Shown here: piece by piece, positions 1 through 6,518 of the stretch
Position numbering within the stretch: position 1 is the stretch's first letter
Layout of the letters: each line of letters begins with the position of its first letter
Origin: Clostridium sp. CAG:594
Lineage (GTDB): Bacteria > Bacillota_I > Bacilli_A > RF39 > UBA660
Reading direction: 5' to 3'
DNA length: 7,807 bases
NCBI GenBank assembly: GCA_000434835.1
Contig: FR881474.1
Span: 45,954-53,760, forward strand
Program-made: the position numbers and the translations under genes
The notes under the pieces: generated by a model
Told to the model about the DNA's origin: nothing
Seen by the model: the letters and a program-made list of their open reading frames with translations, nothing else
Database searches by the model: none

Positions 1-11
1 GATATTGACTT

Positions 12-623
12 ATGGCTAGAAGACAATTAAGACAAAGTAAGAAAAAGCCTTTAATTGTTATCTGTTCAGAGGGTGGCAAAAAATCTTCAGAATACTATTA
101 TTTTAGAAATCATACTAATAGAGATTTAAGAATTCAATTTTCTACAGGTAATAGTACAGACCCAAAAGGTATGTTAGACGATTTACTAAAATATATTCGT
201 AATGAAGATATAGCTTCAGAAGATAATTGTAGAATCTTCTTAGTGCTAGATACAGATTTAGATGAAAGACGAATAAGTGAAATAAAAGAAATAGAACAAG
301 AATGCATTGATAATAATATAGAGATAGTTACATCAGCTCCAACTTTTGAAATATGGTATGTAATGCATTATCGAAACAATAAATTAAAGTTTCAAACAAG
401 TAAAGAAGTAAAAAGGGAATTACAAAATATAAATGGTACATATACAGAAAGCATGGATATGTACAAAATAATTAAAGATTTAACAGATAATGCAAGAAGT
501 ACTGCCCAGTCTTTTGAACAACAAATTATTATGAATAAAGAGGATTTATTAAGTTCAAATCCGCATACCAGTATATATAAAATATTAGATGTGATTGATG
601 AATTTAACAATCTAAATAATTAA
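12..623 (+). CDS. rloB: RloB-family TOPRIM-like protein (defence-associated)
   Basis: A 203-residue protein resembling the RloB family, which is about 200 residues long and has a TOPRIM-like nuclease fold. Seen: a first strand with a conserved acidic residue (LIVICSEGGKKSSEYYYF, Glu20), a DxD-type motif (FLVLDTDLDE, Asp80/Asp82) and the family signature APTFEIWYVMHY (residues 109-120, equivalent to the usual NPxFExW...H). Known: rlo genes were named as open reading frames linked to restriction systems, and RloB is usually encoded beside an RloA-like AAA ATPase; comparable ATPase-TOPRIM pairs act in phage defence. Inferred: the ATPase gene lies left of the window. A TGA at 6-8 could be its stop, 3 nt before this ATG. 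No Shine-Dalgarno is visible in the 11 nt available, which suits translational coupling. The gene ends about 35 nt before a terminator. The family is fairly sure; the biochemical activity is not shown by sequence. Confidence 0.8.
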   Translation: MARRQLRQSKKKPLIVICSEGGKKSSEYYYFRNHTNRDLRIQFSTGNSTDPKGMLDDLLKYIRNEDIASEDNCRIFLVLDTDLDERRISEIKEIEQECIDNNIEIVTSAPTFEIWYVMHYRNNKLKFQTSKEVKRELQNINGTYTESMDMYKIIKDLTDNARSTAQSFEQQIIMNKEDLLSSNPHTSIYKILDVIDEFNNLNN

Positions 624-630
624 TGATAAT
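604..630 (+). promoter_or_regulatory. Weak candidate promoter for the CBASS operon
   Basis: TTAACA (604-609, 5/6 to the -35 consensus) and GATAAT (625-630, 5/6 to the -10 consensus) overlap the 3' end of rloB. The 15-nt spacer is shorter than the preferred 17, so this is only the best candidate seen. If it is used, the transcript would start near 637 and the terminator hairpin at 659-702 would lie inside the 5' leader. Confidence 0.25.
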
Positions 631-658
631 TCCCTGAATAAGTTAAGAAGTAATAAGG

Positions 659-702
659 CACCAGTACAAACTTGATTAACAAGTGTTGTATTGGTGTTTT
701 TT
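659..702 (+). terminator. Intrinsic terminator (or attenuator) between rloB and the CBASS operon
   Basis: The arms 659-674 and 680-696 pair over about 16 bp, with one G-U pair and a one-base bulge, around a 5-nt loop (675-679). Six T residues follow at 697-702. The structure closes the rloB transcript. It ends only 20 nt before the effector ATG and 6 nt before its ribosome site, so there is no room for a promoter between it and the CBASS genes. It may therefore also act as a leader attenuator. Confidence 0.85.
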
Positions 703-722
703 GTAGGAAAGGAAGTGGAAAT

Positions 723-1664
723 ATGAAAAAGATATTAAAATCGGGAATGATGACTGGACTTGCTATTATGGCAATTCCTGTTCCTGGAATAAAAGATACA
801 GTCATATCTATTTTGCAAAAAATATTTGATATTGATAATGTTACTATTCAACCAATATATTGTTTTATATTTGGTTTAATATTATTTATGATTTGTTTGG
901 TTTCATATATCAATTATAATAATAAAGAAAGAATAATAAACATAGTGGGTTTTGGTAATAATGAATACTGGGAAAAAAATAACAAAAATGTAAAAACAAT
1001 AGATGTCAGGGATTGGAATAAGAAAGAAGATAAAAATGCTTTTATAAAGAAAAAAATTAAAGAAATCGATGGGTATATTAATAAATACCTAGCATCAGGT
1101 TTATCTTATACATCTATAGCACCTATACCAATTGTCGCATTATTTGGAACCCATTTTTCAAAGATTAAAATTAATGAATATTATGAATATGAAAATAAGA
1201 GTTCAAAAGTAAAAAAACTAAATAATAATTTAATTTTTCCAAAATTAAGACTAGAAGTGATAAATAAAAATTCAAATGAAAATTATGCGTTGATTTCGGT
1301 TAGTACAACAGCAAACATTGTTGAACATCAATATTCTCAATTTGGAGACTGTTTACATTATAAAAATAGAATATTAAAACCTCATCAAAATGCAATTTAT
1401 TCTAAAATGCAACTATTTAATTATAGTAACAAAATAATAGAACAAATAAATAAAATTAGTTCTAATGAGAAAATTAAAAAAATATATATTATCTTTGCTA
1501 CCCAATCACCATTACCTTTTGAAGTTGGTAAACAAATTAATGAAAGAATTGCTAAAGAAGTGATTGTTTGTCATTATCAAAATGATTCTTTAAAACCATA
1601 TGAATGGGGAATTGTATTGAATGGTAAAAACAAGGAAAAATATATCGACATGAAAGGAGAATAA
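723..1664 (+). CDS. CBASS effector: two-transmembrane SAVED-domain protein (Cap14-like)
   Basis: A 313-residue predicted membrane effector of a CBASS system. Two hydrophobic helices lie near the N-terminus (about residues 8-31 and 43-64). A SAVED-type domain fills about residues 125-300: SIAPIPIVALFGTHF at the first strand, then KIYIIFATQSPLPFEVGKQI, the usual SAVED pattern of a strand, a Pro and a Gly-Lys/Arg helix, then EVIVCHYQ and YEWGIVLN. Known: SAVED domains are CARF-related sensors of cyclic oligonucleotides made by CD-NTases, and TM-SAVED effectors are thought to disrupt the inner membrane on activation. Start: ATG at 723 is preferred because AGGAAAGGAAG lies just upstream (705-715). 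An upstream in-frame ATG at 672 falls inside the terminator hairpin and would add 17 unlikely residues. It overlaps the ribosome site of the CD-NTase gene 1 nt downstream, so the two are co-translated. The SAVED call rests on motif shape, not on a profile match. Confidence 0.85.
   Translation: MKKILKSGMMTGLAIMAIPVPGIKDTVISILQKIFDIDNVTIQPIYCFIFGLILFMICLVSYINYNNKERIINIVGFGNNEYWEKNNKNVKTIDVRDWNKKEDKNAFIKKKIKEIDGYINKYLASGLSYTSIAPIPIVALFGTHFSKIKINEYYEYENKSSKVKKLNNNLIFPKLRLEVINKNSNENYALISVSTTANIVEHQYSQFGDCLHYKNRILKPHQNAIYSKMQLFNYSNKIIEQINKISSNEKIKKIYIIFATQSPLPFEVGKQINERIAKEVIVCHYQNDSLKPYEWGIVLNGKNKEKYIDMKGE
1653..1660 (+). promoter_or_regulatory. Ribosome binding site of the CD-NTase gene, inside the effector gene
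   Basis: AAAGGAGA lies in the last codons of the effector gene, 5 nt before the CD-NTase ATG at 1666. The effector stop (1662-1664) falls between the site and the start, so translation of the two proteins is probably coupled and their ratio fixed. Confidence 0.8.
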
Positions 1665-1665
1665 T

Positions 1666-3057
1666 ATGGCTTTGTATTTAAAAGATTTAACAAAAAAAGA
1701 TATTAATGAAATGTTCGACGTTTTTTATGTAAATAATGTAATACTACCTATCAATAAAATTAATCAATTATATGACAAAAAACAATTAAATATAGATAGA
1801 CTAAAAGCTGGATTAAAAGAATATAATAATGAAAACAATACCGATTACGAGATTCAAGAAATAATTGTTCAAGGAAGCATAGCTATGGGAACTTCTGTTT
1901 CTGCAGATGAGAAAAATTATGATATTGATATAGCAATAGTTATGGATAAAGAAAAACTACCGGAGGGAACATTAGCTTCAAAAAGAATAATATCAGAATC
2001 ATTAAAAAAGAAATGTTACAATATGAAGAATGAACCAGATCCAACAGGGAATAGTATTACAATAGAATATGAAGAAGGCTATCATTTAGATTTTGCATTG
2101 TATGGAAAAAAAGGTGACGTATATTATCATTGTGGTGCTAATGAATGGGAGGAACGCAATCCAAAAGCAATTTCTAGATGGTTTAATAATAAAAATCAAG
2201 AAAATAATGGAATTTTAAAAGAAACCGTAAAATTTATTAAATTTTTTTGTAAACAAAATACTGAATGGCTGATGCCTGGAGGATTAATAATTAGTGTATT
2301 GGTTGAAGAAGCTTTAAAGAAAGATTATTTAAATATGACAATGGATAATATATTAAAAAATATAATCAATAATATAATAGGGAGACTTGAATGTAACAAT
2401 GATGTTTTAAATCCAACTGATTCTAGTAAAAGTCTTATAAAAAAAGACAAAGATGTAAAAAAAATAGATAACCTTTATAAACGTCTAAAAAGTAGGATAA
2501 GTAAAATTAATGAATTAACAGAAGATAGTAATATAAAAGAAATATGTGATGCTTGGAATTACTTTTTTGGAGATGATTATTTTAATGAAAATTTTGAATT
2601 GAAAAAGGAAGAATGCGAAGATACTGAGGAGCAAATAGAAAATTTATATGATGTAGAGTTAAATAAAAATGAAGAACAATTAATTACTTGTCAGTTATCT
2701 TCTATAGAAGGGAATACTACTGGGCGAACTCTAAGAAACTATGAATCAAATCAACCTCTAAGTGTAACAAGATTTAAAGATCAACAATTAATATTTACTG
2801 CAAATATTAATTGTAATCAAGAATATATAGTACTATGGAAAATTAAAAATAATGGAGCATTAGCAGTTAAAAATAATTCAATCAGAGGAGAGATATTATT
2901 TTCCAACAATAGTGACGATTTTAATTATATTGATTATAATGAAAATAAAAGATATGAAAGAATTTCATTTGTTGGACATCATTATGTTGAATGTTATATA
3001 GTAAAAAATAATATAGTTGTTAATAAAGATAGATTTTTAGTAAATTTAATAGATTAA
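1666..3057 (+). CDS. CBASS cyclic-oligonucleotide synthase (CD-NTase/SMODS) with C-terminal AGS-C domain
   Basis: A 463-residue signal-generating enzyme of a cGAS/DncV-like nucleotidyltransferase family. The catalytic core is clear: the GS motif at residues 70-71 (VQGSIAMGTSV), the metal-binding DID at 86-88 (NYDIDIAIVMD), and a third Asp at 142 in GYHLDFALYG. A helical part follows to about residue 310, then an acidic linker (315-332). Residues about 368-461 match the AGS-C domain (adenylyl/guanylyl and SMODS C-terminal sensor): TANINCNQEYIVLWKIKNNG and then the hallmark GHHYVECYIVKN (437-448). Known: CD-NTases make cyclic di- or trinucleotides from NTPs on phage infection; AGS-C is proposed to bind a ligand. 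Inferred: its product opens the SAVED effector encoded just upstream. No Cap2/Cap3, HORMA/TRIP13 or other accessory gene is adjacent, so this is a minimal two-gene (type I) system. All catalytic residues are present. The nucleotide product and CD-NTase clade cannot be read from the sequence. Confidence 0.93.
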   Translation: MALYLKDLTKKDINEMFDVFYVNNVILPINKINQLYDKKQLNIDRLKAGLKEYNNENNTDYEIQEIIVQGSIAMGTSVSADEKNYDIDIAIVMDKEKLPEGTLASKRIISESLKKKCYNMKNEPDPTGNSITIEYEEGYHLDFALYGKKGDVYYHCGANEWEERNPKAISRWFNNKNQENNGILKETVKFIKFFCKQNTEWLMPGGLIISVLVEEALKKDYLNMTMDNILKNIINNIIGRLECNNDVLNPTDSSKSLIKKDKDVKKIDNLYKRLKSRISKINELTEDSNIKEICDAWNYFFGDDYFNENFELKKEECEDTEEQIENLYDVELNKNEEQLITCQLSSIEGNTTGRTLRNYESNQPLSVTRFKDQQLIFTANINCNQEYIVLWKIKNNGALAVKNNSIRGEILFSNNSDDFNYIDYNENKRYERISFVGHHYVECYIVKNNIVVNKDRFLVNLID

Positions 3058-3060
3058 CGA

Positions 3061-3097
3061 ATAAAAAAAGAGACCTAGTCCATTAAAGGGCTAGGTC
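3061..3097 (-). terminator. Terminator of the integrase remnant, overlapping its stop codon
   Basis: A 10-bp stem (3072-3081 with 3088-3097, one G-U pair) encloses a 6-nt loop that contains the integrase TAA stop. Read on the minus strand it is followed by TCTC and a run of T (plus-strand A run at 3063-3069), a classic intrinsic terminator. On the plus strand the following bases are only moderately T-rich, so it may also stop CD-NTase transcripts, whose gene ends 15 nt before the hairpin, but less well. Confidence 0.8.
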
Positions 3098-3583
3098 ATC
3101 TTCATTTTTACGTTTTACTATTTCATATTCTTCATAATCATATGATTCTTCTTCGGGTTCTGGTAATGTTTCTTTTTGTTCTAATAAGATGGCTGGCTTA
3201 GTTTCTATAATATTATTATTTAATCTACTATTTTGTAATTCGATAATATTTACAATAGTATCAAGTCTATTTTGATACATATGGGAATATGTGTTTAAAG
3301 TTTCATCAATTTTAGTGTGTCCAAGATATTTAGCAACTAAAGTTATATTAGCGTCACTATCTATTAATAAAGAAGCACAACTATGTCTAAAGTCATGTAT
3401 TCTTATATCTTTAACTCTAACCATAAAAGTATTCTTTGTTTTTCGATCTAATAGAGTAGTAGCAGATAATGGATCGATATTCCCAAAAACATACCAAGGC
3501 TCTCTAAAACTATAATAATTAGCATTGTCATTGTATAAATTAGATAAATCTTTTAATAAGAAATTTGGAATAAGAAAAGTCAA
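3083..3583 (-). pseudogene. Tyrosine integrase, C-terminal fragment (broken)
   Basis: The minus-strand frame encodes about 166 residues of a phage/ICE-type tyrosine recombinase. Seen: box II HDFRHSCASLL (His63, Arg66), LGHTKIDETLNTYSHM with His89 and the nucleophile Tyr99, and an acidic C-terminal tail. Full-length relatives have roughly 370-400 residues, with an SAM-like core-binding domain and the first catalytic Arg (TGxR motif) ahead of this part; these are absent. Family similarity begins at about IPNFLLKDL, and the frame runs into a TAG about 25 nt upstream of the TTG that opens the listed span, so that TTG is not a natural start. With the Arg of box I missing, the fragment cannot catalyse recombination alone. 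It points towards the CBASS genes (convergent, 25 nt between stop codons) and marks the defence cluster as cargo of a former integrative element. Confidence 0.88.
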
Positions 3584-3621
3584 TAGACCTTTAGGGTAGT
3601 GATACTAAAAAAATGTTTTTT

Positions 3622-3649
3622 CTCAACTCACACCTACTCAAATTCACAC
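3622..3649 (-). repeat. Two imperfect direct repeats beside the broken integrase (possible arm sites)
   Basis: On the minus strand GTGTGAATTTGAG (3649-3637) is followed by GTGTGAGTTGAG (3633-3622), with starts 16 nt apart. Short direct repeats close to the integrase gene and the element end are typical of arm-type binding sites for tyrosine integrases. There are only two copies and they are imperfect, so this is a candidate. Confidence 0.4.
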
Positions 3650-3755
3650 AATTTTAAGTTTTCTGTTAGTTTTTTTGAAAATATAGTACTTAATAAAGAT
3701 GAAATTATTTGCTCTGCATGAACATTTTTAATGCAATAAAAAACATTAGTAATCA

Positions 3756-3914
3756 TCAACACTTAATTATTTTAAAGTCTAAAGGCCCCTCATTTATTAT
3801 TTTTAAAGAATATTTTATTTTGAGTAGTTTAATAATTTCGACTTTCATTTTTTTATAATTCTTACATATAAGATTAAACGTATCACAAACGGAATTTAAA
3901 TGCTGTTTAAACAT
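3756..3914 (-). pseudogene. Small degenerate reading frame, unrecognised
   Basis: The minus-strand frame ATG 3914 to TGA 3756 encodes 52 Lys/Ile-rich residues (ending EGPLDFKIIKC). There is no Shine-Dalgarno ahead of the ATG. Immediately upstream, in another frame, 3940-4062 encodes 40 residues including KKIIDPFYDNYHTFIEKYVI, also without a start. Together they may be the remains of one frameshifted gene. No known family is recognised and expression is unlikely. Confidence 0.25.
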
Positions 3915-4078
3915 ATAGTGTTACGATAAAAAGAGTTAGCTAGTTAATAAGCATGATTTCTGGTATAACATATTTTTCTATAAAAGTATGATAGTTATCA
4001 TAGAATGGATCTATTATCTTTTTACATTTTTCATTACTGATATCTTCGTCAGTACATTTTCTCTAAAATCTCATAAAC

Positions 4079-4101
4079 ACTAGCAAATGCTAGTCTTTTT
4101 T
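4079..4101 (+). terminator. Intrinsic terminator upstream of the flavoprotein gene
   Basis: The 6-bp stem ACTAGC (4079-4084) / GCTAGT (4089-4094) has a 4-nt loop, followed by C and six T (4096-4101). It stands only 29 nt before the ATG at 4131, and no intact plus-strand gene precedes it. It could be the leftover terminator of a lost gene, a shield against read-through from the defence cluster, or a leader attenuator. Confidence 0.65.
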
Positions 4102-4130
4102 GATATATTAAATACATGAGGTGATTTTTT

Positions 4131-5339
4131 ATGTATGACGTAATTATAGTAGGAGCAGGAGCATCGGGGTGTTTTTTAGCACTTACATTAAAATATAAAA
4201 ATCCAAATTTAAAAGTAGCTTTAATAGAAAAGAACGATAAACTAGGCAAAAAACTATTAATAACTGGTAATGGAAGATGCAACTTGGGTAACACGAACAT
4301 AACGGTGGATAGTTATAATAGTTCTTCATCATTAAATAACTTTATCAGTCAGTTAAAAGAAAATGGTTATTTAAACTACCTTAAAAACTTTGGGATTTTA
4401 ACAAAAAAAGAAGATACATCAACAAGGTTATATCCATATTCTAATCAAGCAATAACCGTTTGTAAGTCATTTGAAAGAGCATTAGAAAAAGAAAAAGTTG
4501 ATGTAATATACAACTATGATGTAAAAGATGTGGCTTATAAGAATGACTATTTTGTAATCAACAATAACCTAATGGGTAAAAAAGTGGTTATTGCAACCGG
4601 CGGAAAAACTTATCCAAAAACAGGTTCTACTGGAATGGGATATAACATATTAAAATCATTTGGTCACACTATAACAAAGCTATATCCATCTCTTACTTAT
4701 TTAAAAACAAATTATAAATACATAAAAGATTTACAAGGAGTCCGTGCTGATGTGGTAGCTAAATTAAACGTTAATGATAAAACCATTTTAACAGAAAAAG
4801 GCCAAATACAGTTTACAAAAGATTCATTATCGGGCATATGTATATTTAATTTATCAAGATATGTAAACAAATACTTAGAAAAGGATAAGAAAGTAGATGT
4901 TGTAGTAGACTTAGTTCCTGATTATGATGAATCATATATTAATAATTATTTAAAAGAATTTGATAACTATAACGTATCTGATGCTATAAGCTGTATTTTA
5001 AATAAAAAAGTAGCAGACGTAATAACAAAAAACTTAAAACTATCAAATAAAACGATATGTGACATAAGTAAAAAAGAACTAGAAAATATTTCAAGCACAT
5101 TAAAAAACATGCATTTTAATATAACTGCAACCGGGGACTTTGAAACATCTCAGGTAACCTTGGGAGGTGCTTTATTAAGTGAGTTTACTAACCATTTAGA
5201 ATCTAAAAAAATAAGCGGATTATATGCTTCTGGAGAAGTGTTAGACGTAGATGGTATATGTGGAGGTTATAACCTTTCTTGGGCTTTTACAAGTGCTTTA
5301 ATAGTAGCAGAAGGTATACTAAAAGATAATCTAAAATAA
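4131..5339 (+). CDS. NAD(P)/FAD-dependent oxidoreductase, BaiN/YhiN/HI0933 family
   Basis: A 402-residue cytoplasmic flavoprotein, a normal length for the family. Seen: the N-terminal dinucleotide-binding site IIVGAGASG (residues 5-13), the family hallmark LLITGNGRCNL (42-52), the internal ATGGKTYPKTGSTG (155-168), GDFETSQVTLGGALLSE in the C-terminal part, and the closing FAD-contacting block GLYASGEVLDVDGICGGYN. Known: members occur in most bacteria (E. coli YhiN, B. subtilis YtfP). BaiN from bile-acid 7-dehydroxylating clostridia is one characterised branch, but for most members the substrate is unknown; older databases call them aminoacetone oxidase-like on weak grounds. The start is supported by GAGGTGA at 4118-4124, 6 nt before the ATG. 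It is transcribed alone, with a terminator overlapping its stop codon. It is probably native chromosome at the edge of the island. A specific substrate cannot be assigned. Confidence 0.93.
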   Translation: MYDVIIVGAGASGCFLALTLKYKNPNLKVALIEKNDKLGKKLLITGNGRCNLGNTNITVDSYNSSSSLNNFISQLKENGYLNYLKNFGILTKKEDTSTRLYPYSNQAITVCKSFERALEKEKVDVIYNYDVKDVAYKNDYFVINNNLMGKKVVIATGGKTYPKTGSTGMGYNILKSFGHTITKLYPSLTYLKTNYKYIKDLQGVRADVVAKLNVNDKTILTEKGQIQFTKDSLSGICIFNLSRYVNKYLEKDKKVDVVVDLVPDYDESYINNYLKEFDNYNVSDAISCILNKKVADVITKNLKLSNKTICDISKKELENISSTLKNMHFNITATGDFETSQVTLGGALLSEFTNHLESKKISGLYASGEVLDVDGICGGYNLSWAFTSALIVAEGILKDNLK

Positions 5340-5359
5340 ATTATTGGATTATCTTTTTT
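5321..5359 (+). terminator. Terminator overlapping the end of the flavoprotein gene
   Basis: The arms AAAAGATAATC (5321-5331) and GATTATCTTTT (5347-5357) pair over 11 bp and run into a T tract to 5359. The left arm is coding sequence, and the TAA stop (5337-5339) is in the loop. Confidence 0.85.
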
Positions 5360-5360
5360 C

Positions 5361-5389
5361 TTGTTTAATAATTTAAATAATAGTATAAT
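5361..5389 (+). promoter_or_regulatory. Vegetative promoter for the DUF3048-DUF368 genes
   Basis: TTGTTT (5361-5366) and a perfect TATAAT (5384-5389) are separated by 17 nt. Transcription would begin near 5396. AGGAGA at 5405-5410 is the ribosome site for the ATG at 5417. It starts directly after the preceding terminator. Confidence 0.75.
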
Positions 5390-5416
5390 AAAATTATAAA
5401 GAATAGGAGAAGTAAT

Positions 5417-6481
5417 ATGAAACAGAGAAAAAAGAAAAAAATGAGTAAAAAAGCAAAAATAATATTAGTTGTAATTTTATTACTTATAATAGGTGTTTTA
5501 GGCTGCTTTTTACTAACAAATGATAAAGAAATAGAAAAGAAAATTCCAAAAAAGAAGAAAATTACAAAAGAAGAAGAACAAATAAAAGTAGTTGATTTAA
5601 GTTCTACCGAAAGACCAATTGCAGTAATGATTAACAATAACAAAGCAGTTTGGGGATACCAAGCAGGCATACAAGATGCATACATAACATATGAAATGAT
5701 AGTAGAGGGCGGAATAACTAGAATGATGGCTGTATTTAAAGATAAGAATACAGAAAGGATTGCATCAGTTAGATCATCAAGACACTATTACTTAGATTAT
5801 GCATTAGAAAATGATGCAATATATGCACACATAGGTTGGAGTCCTAGAGCAGAAAGTGATATTAAAACTTTAAATATTCCAGCGGTAAACGCAAATAATT
5901 CAAGTGCATTTACATGGGATAATAGTTTAAGAAGAATATCAAAAGAGCACAGAGCATACACAAGCATAGCAAAAATAAAAGAAGCAGCACAAAAAAGAGG
6001 ATACAGATTAACATCCAATCAAAAATTACTTCTAACATATCAAGCAAAATCACTTGATCTTGCAAACTATGAAGGTGCTGTGCCAGCAAGTACGGTTAGA
6101 ATTCCGTATTCAACATCTCACGTAACAAGTTATTCATATGATTCTGAAAACAAGGTATATAAGAGATATCAAAACGGATTAGAACATAAAGACTATGTGA
6201 CAGGTGTGCAGTACACAGCTAAAAACATAATAACTTATAAGGTTCATAACTACACACTAAACGATGGATATGCAGGTGGAAGACAAGATTTAAATAACAT
6301 TGGAACAGGTGACGGATACTATATTTCAGAAGGATATGCTATTCCAATTACTTGGTCTAAACAGTCAAGATCTAGTAAAACAGTTTATAAAGTTAAAGCA
6401 ACCGGAAAAGAATTAGTGGTAAATGATGGTAATACATTCATTCAAATAGAACCAGCTAATCAAACTTTAACAATAGAATAG
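5417..6481 (+). CDS. DUF3048 domain envelope protein (YerB-like)
   Basis: A 354-residue protein anchored at the outer face of the membrane. The very basic N-terminus (KQRKKKKMSKKAK) is followed by one hydrophobic helix at about residues 14-33, then a Lys-rich linker. The DUF3048 N-terminal domain covers about 64-195 (ERPIAVMINNNKAVWGYQAG, EMIVEGGITRMMAVF, IASVRSSRHYYLDYA, HIGWSPRAE). The DUF3048 C-terminal domain covers about 215-346 (TVRIPYSTSHVTSYSYD, TGDGYYISEGYAIPITWSK). Known: B. subtilis YerB is a putative lipoprotein of this family; the molecular role is not established. The helix contains VLGC with Cys30, a possible but imperfect lipobox. Hydrophobic residues continue after the Cys (FLL), so a plain signal anchor is equally possible. 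The start is fixed by AGGAGA 6 nt upstream. It is likely co-transcribed with the DUF368 gene downstream. Confidence 0.92.
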   Translation: MKQRKKKKMSKKAKIILVVILLLIIGVLGCFLLTNDKEIEKKIPKKKKITKEEEQIKVVDLSSTERPIAVMINNNKAVWGYQAGIQDAYITYEMIVEGGITRMMAVFKDKNTERIASVRSSRHYYLDYALENDAIYAHIGWSPRAESDIKTLNIPAVNANNSSAFTWDNSLRRISKEHRAYTSIAKIKEAAQKRGYRLTSNQKLLLTYQAKSLDLANYEGAVPASTVRIPYSTSHVTSYSYDSENKVYKRYQNGLEHKDYVTGVQYTAKNIITYKVHNYTLNDGYAGGRQDLNNIGTGDGYYISEGYAIPITWSKQSRSSKTVYKVKATGKELVVNDGNTFIQIEPANQTLTIE

Positions 6482-6518
6482 ATATTATTATATGGCATAT
6501 AATTACTTAGGTGATTAT

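Larger units (their letters stand above)
3584..4078. other. Gene-free decayed stretch between integrase remnant and chromosome
   Basis: There is no intact gene on either strand. It holds two imperfect direct repeats next to the integrase break (3622-3649), a small minus-strand frame at 3756-3914, and an open minus-strand run at 3940-4062 without a start codon. The last two lie in different frames, as expected for a frameshifted, decaying gene, but I recognise no family. A 7-bp inverted repeat (TATGATA-GT-TATCATA, 3987-4002) could be an operator or a minor hairpin. The junction between imported and native DNA probably lies here. Confidence 0.6.

Noticed and set aside
672..722. Upstream ATG extending the SAVED effector by 17 residues
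   Set aside because: It lies inside the terminator hairpin and has no ribosome site; the ATG at 723 has a good one.
3291..3515. 74-residue plus-strand frame inside the integrase remnant
   Set aside because: It is antisense to clear integrase motifs and has no ribosome site or family features.
3634..3827. 9-bp inverted repeat CTACTCAAA / TTTGAGTAG, and a 7-bp pair CCTTTAG / CTAAAGG (3588 and 3779)
   Set aside because: Pairs of this length are expected by chance in about 550 bp, and the two pairs do not share a centre, so they do not form terminal inverted repeats of an insertion sequence.
3987..4002. Palindrome resembling a Fur/PerR-type operator
   Set aside because: The half-sites resemble TGATA/TATCA but the spacing does not fit a 7-1-7 Fur box, and it is about 130 nt from the gene start; kept only as a note on the gene-free stretch.
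4049..4300. Minus-strand frame over the flavoprotein start
   Set aside because: It is antisense to the FAD-binding motifs and the terminator, and has no independent support.
6492..6518. Upstream ATG extending the DUF368 protein by 9 residues
   Set aside because: There is no ribosome site ahead of 6492; AGGTGA is placed for the ATG at 6519, where the hydrophobic sequence begins.
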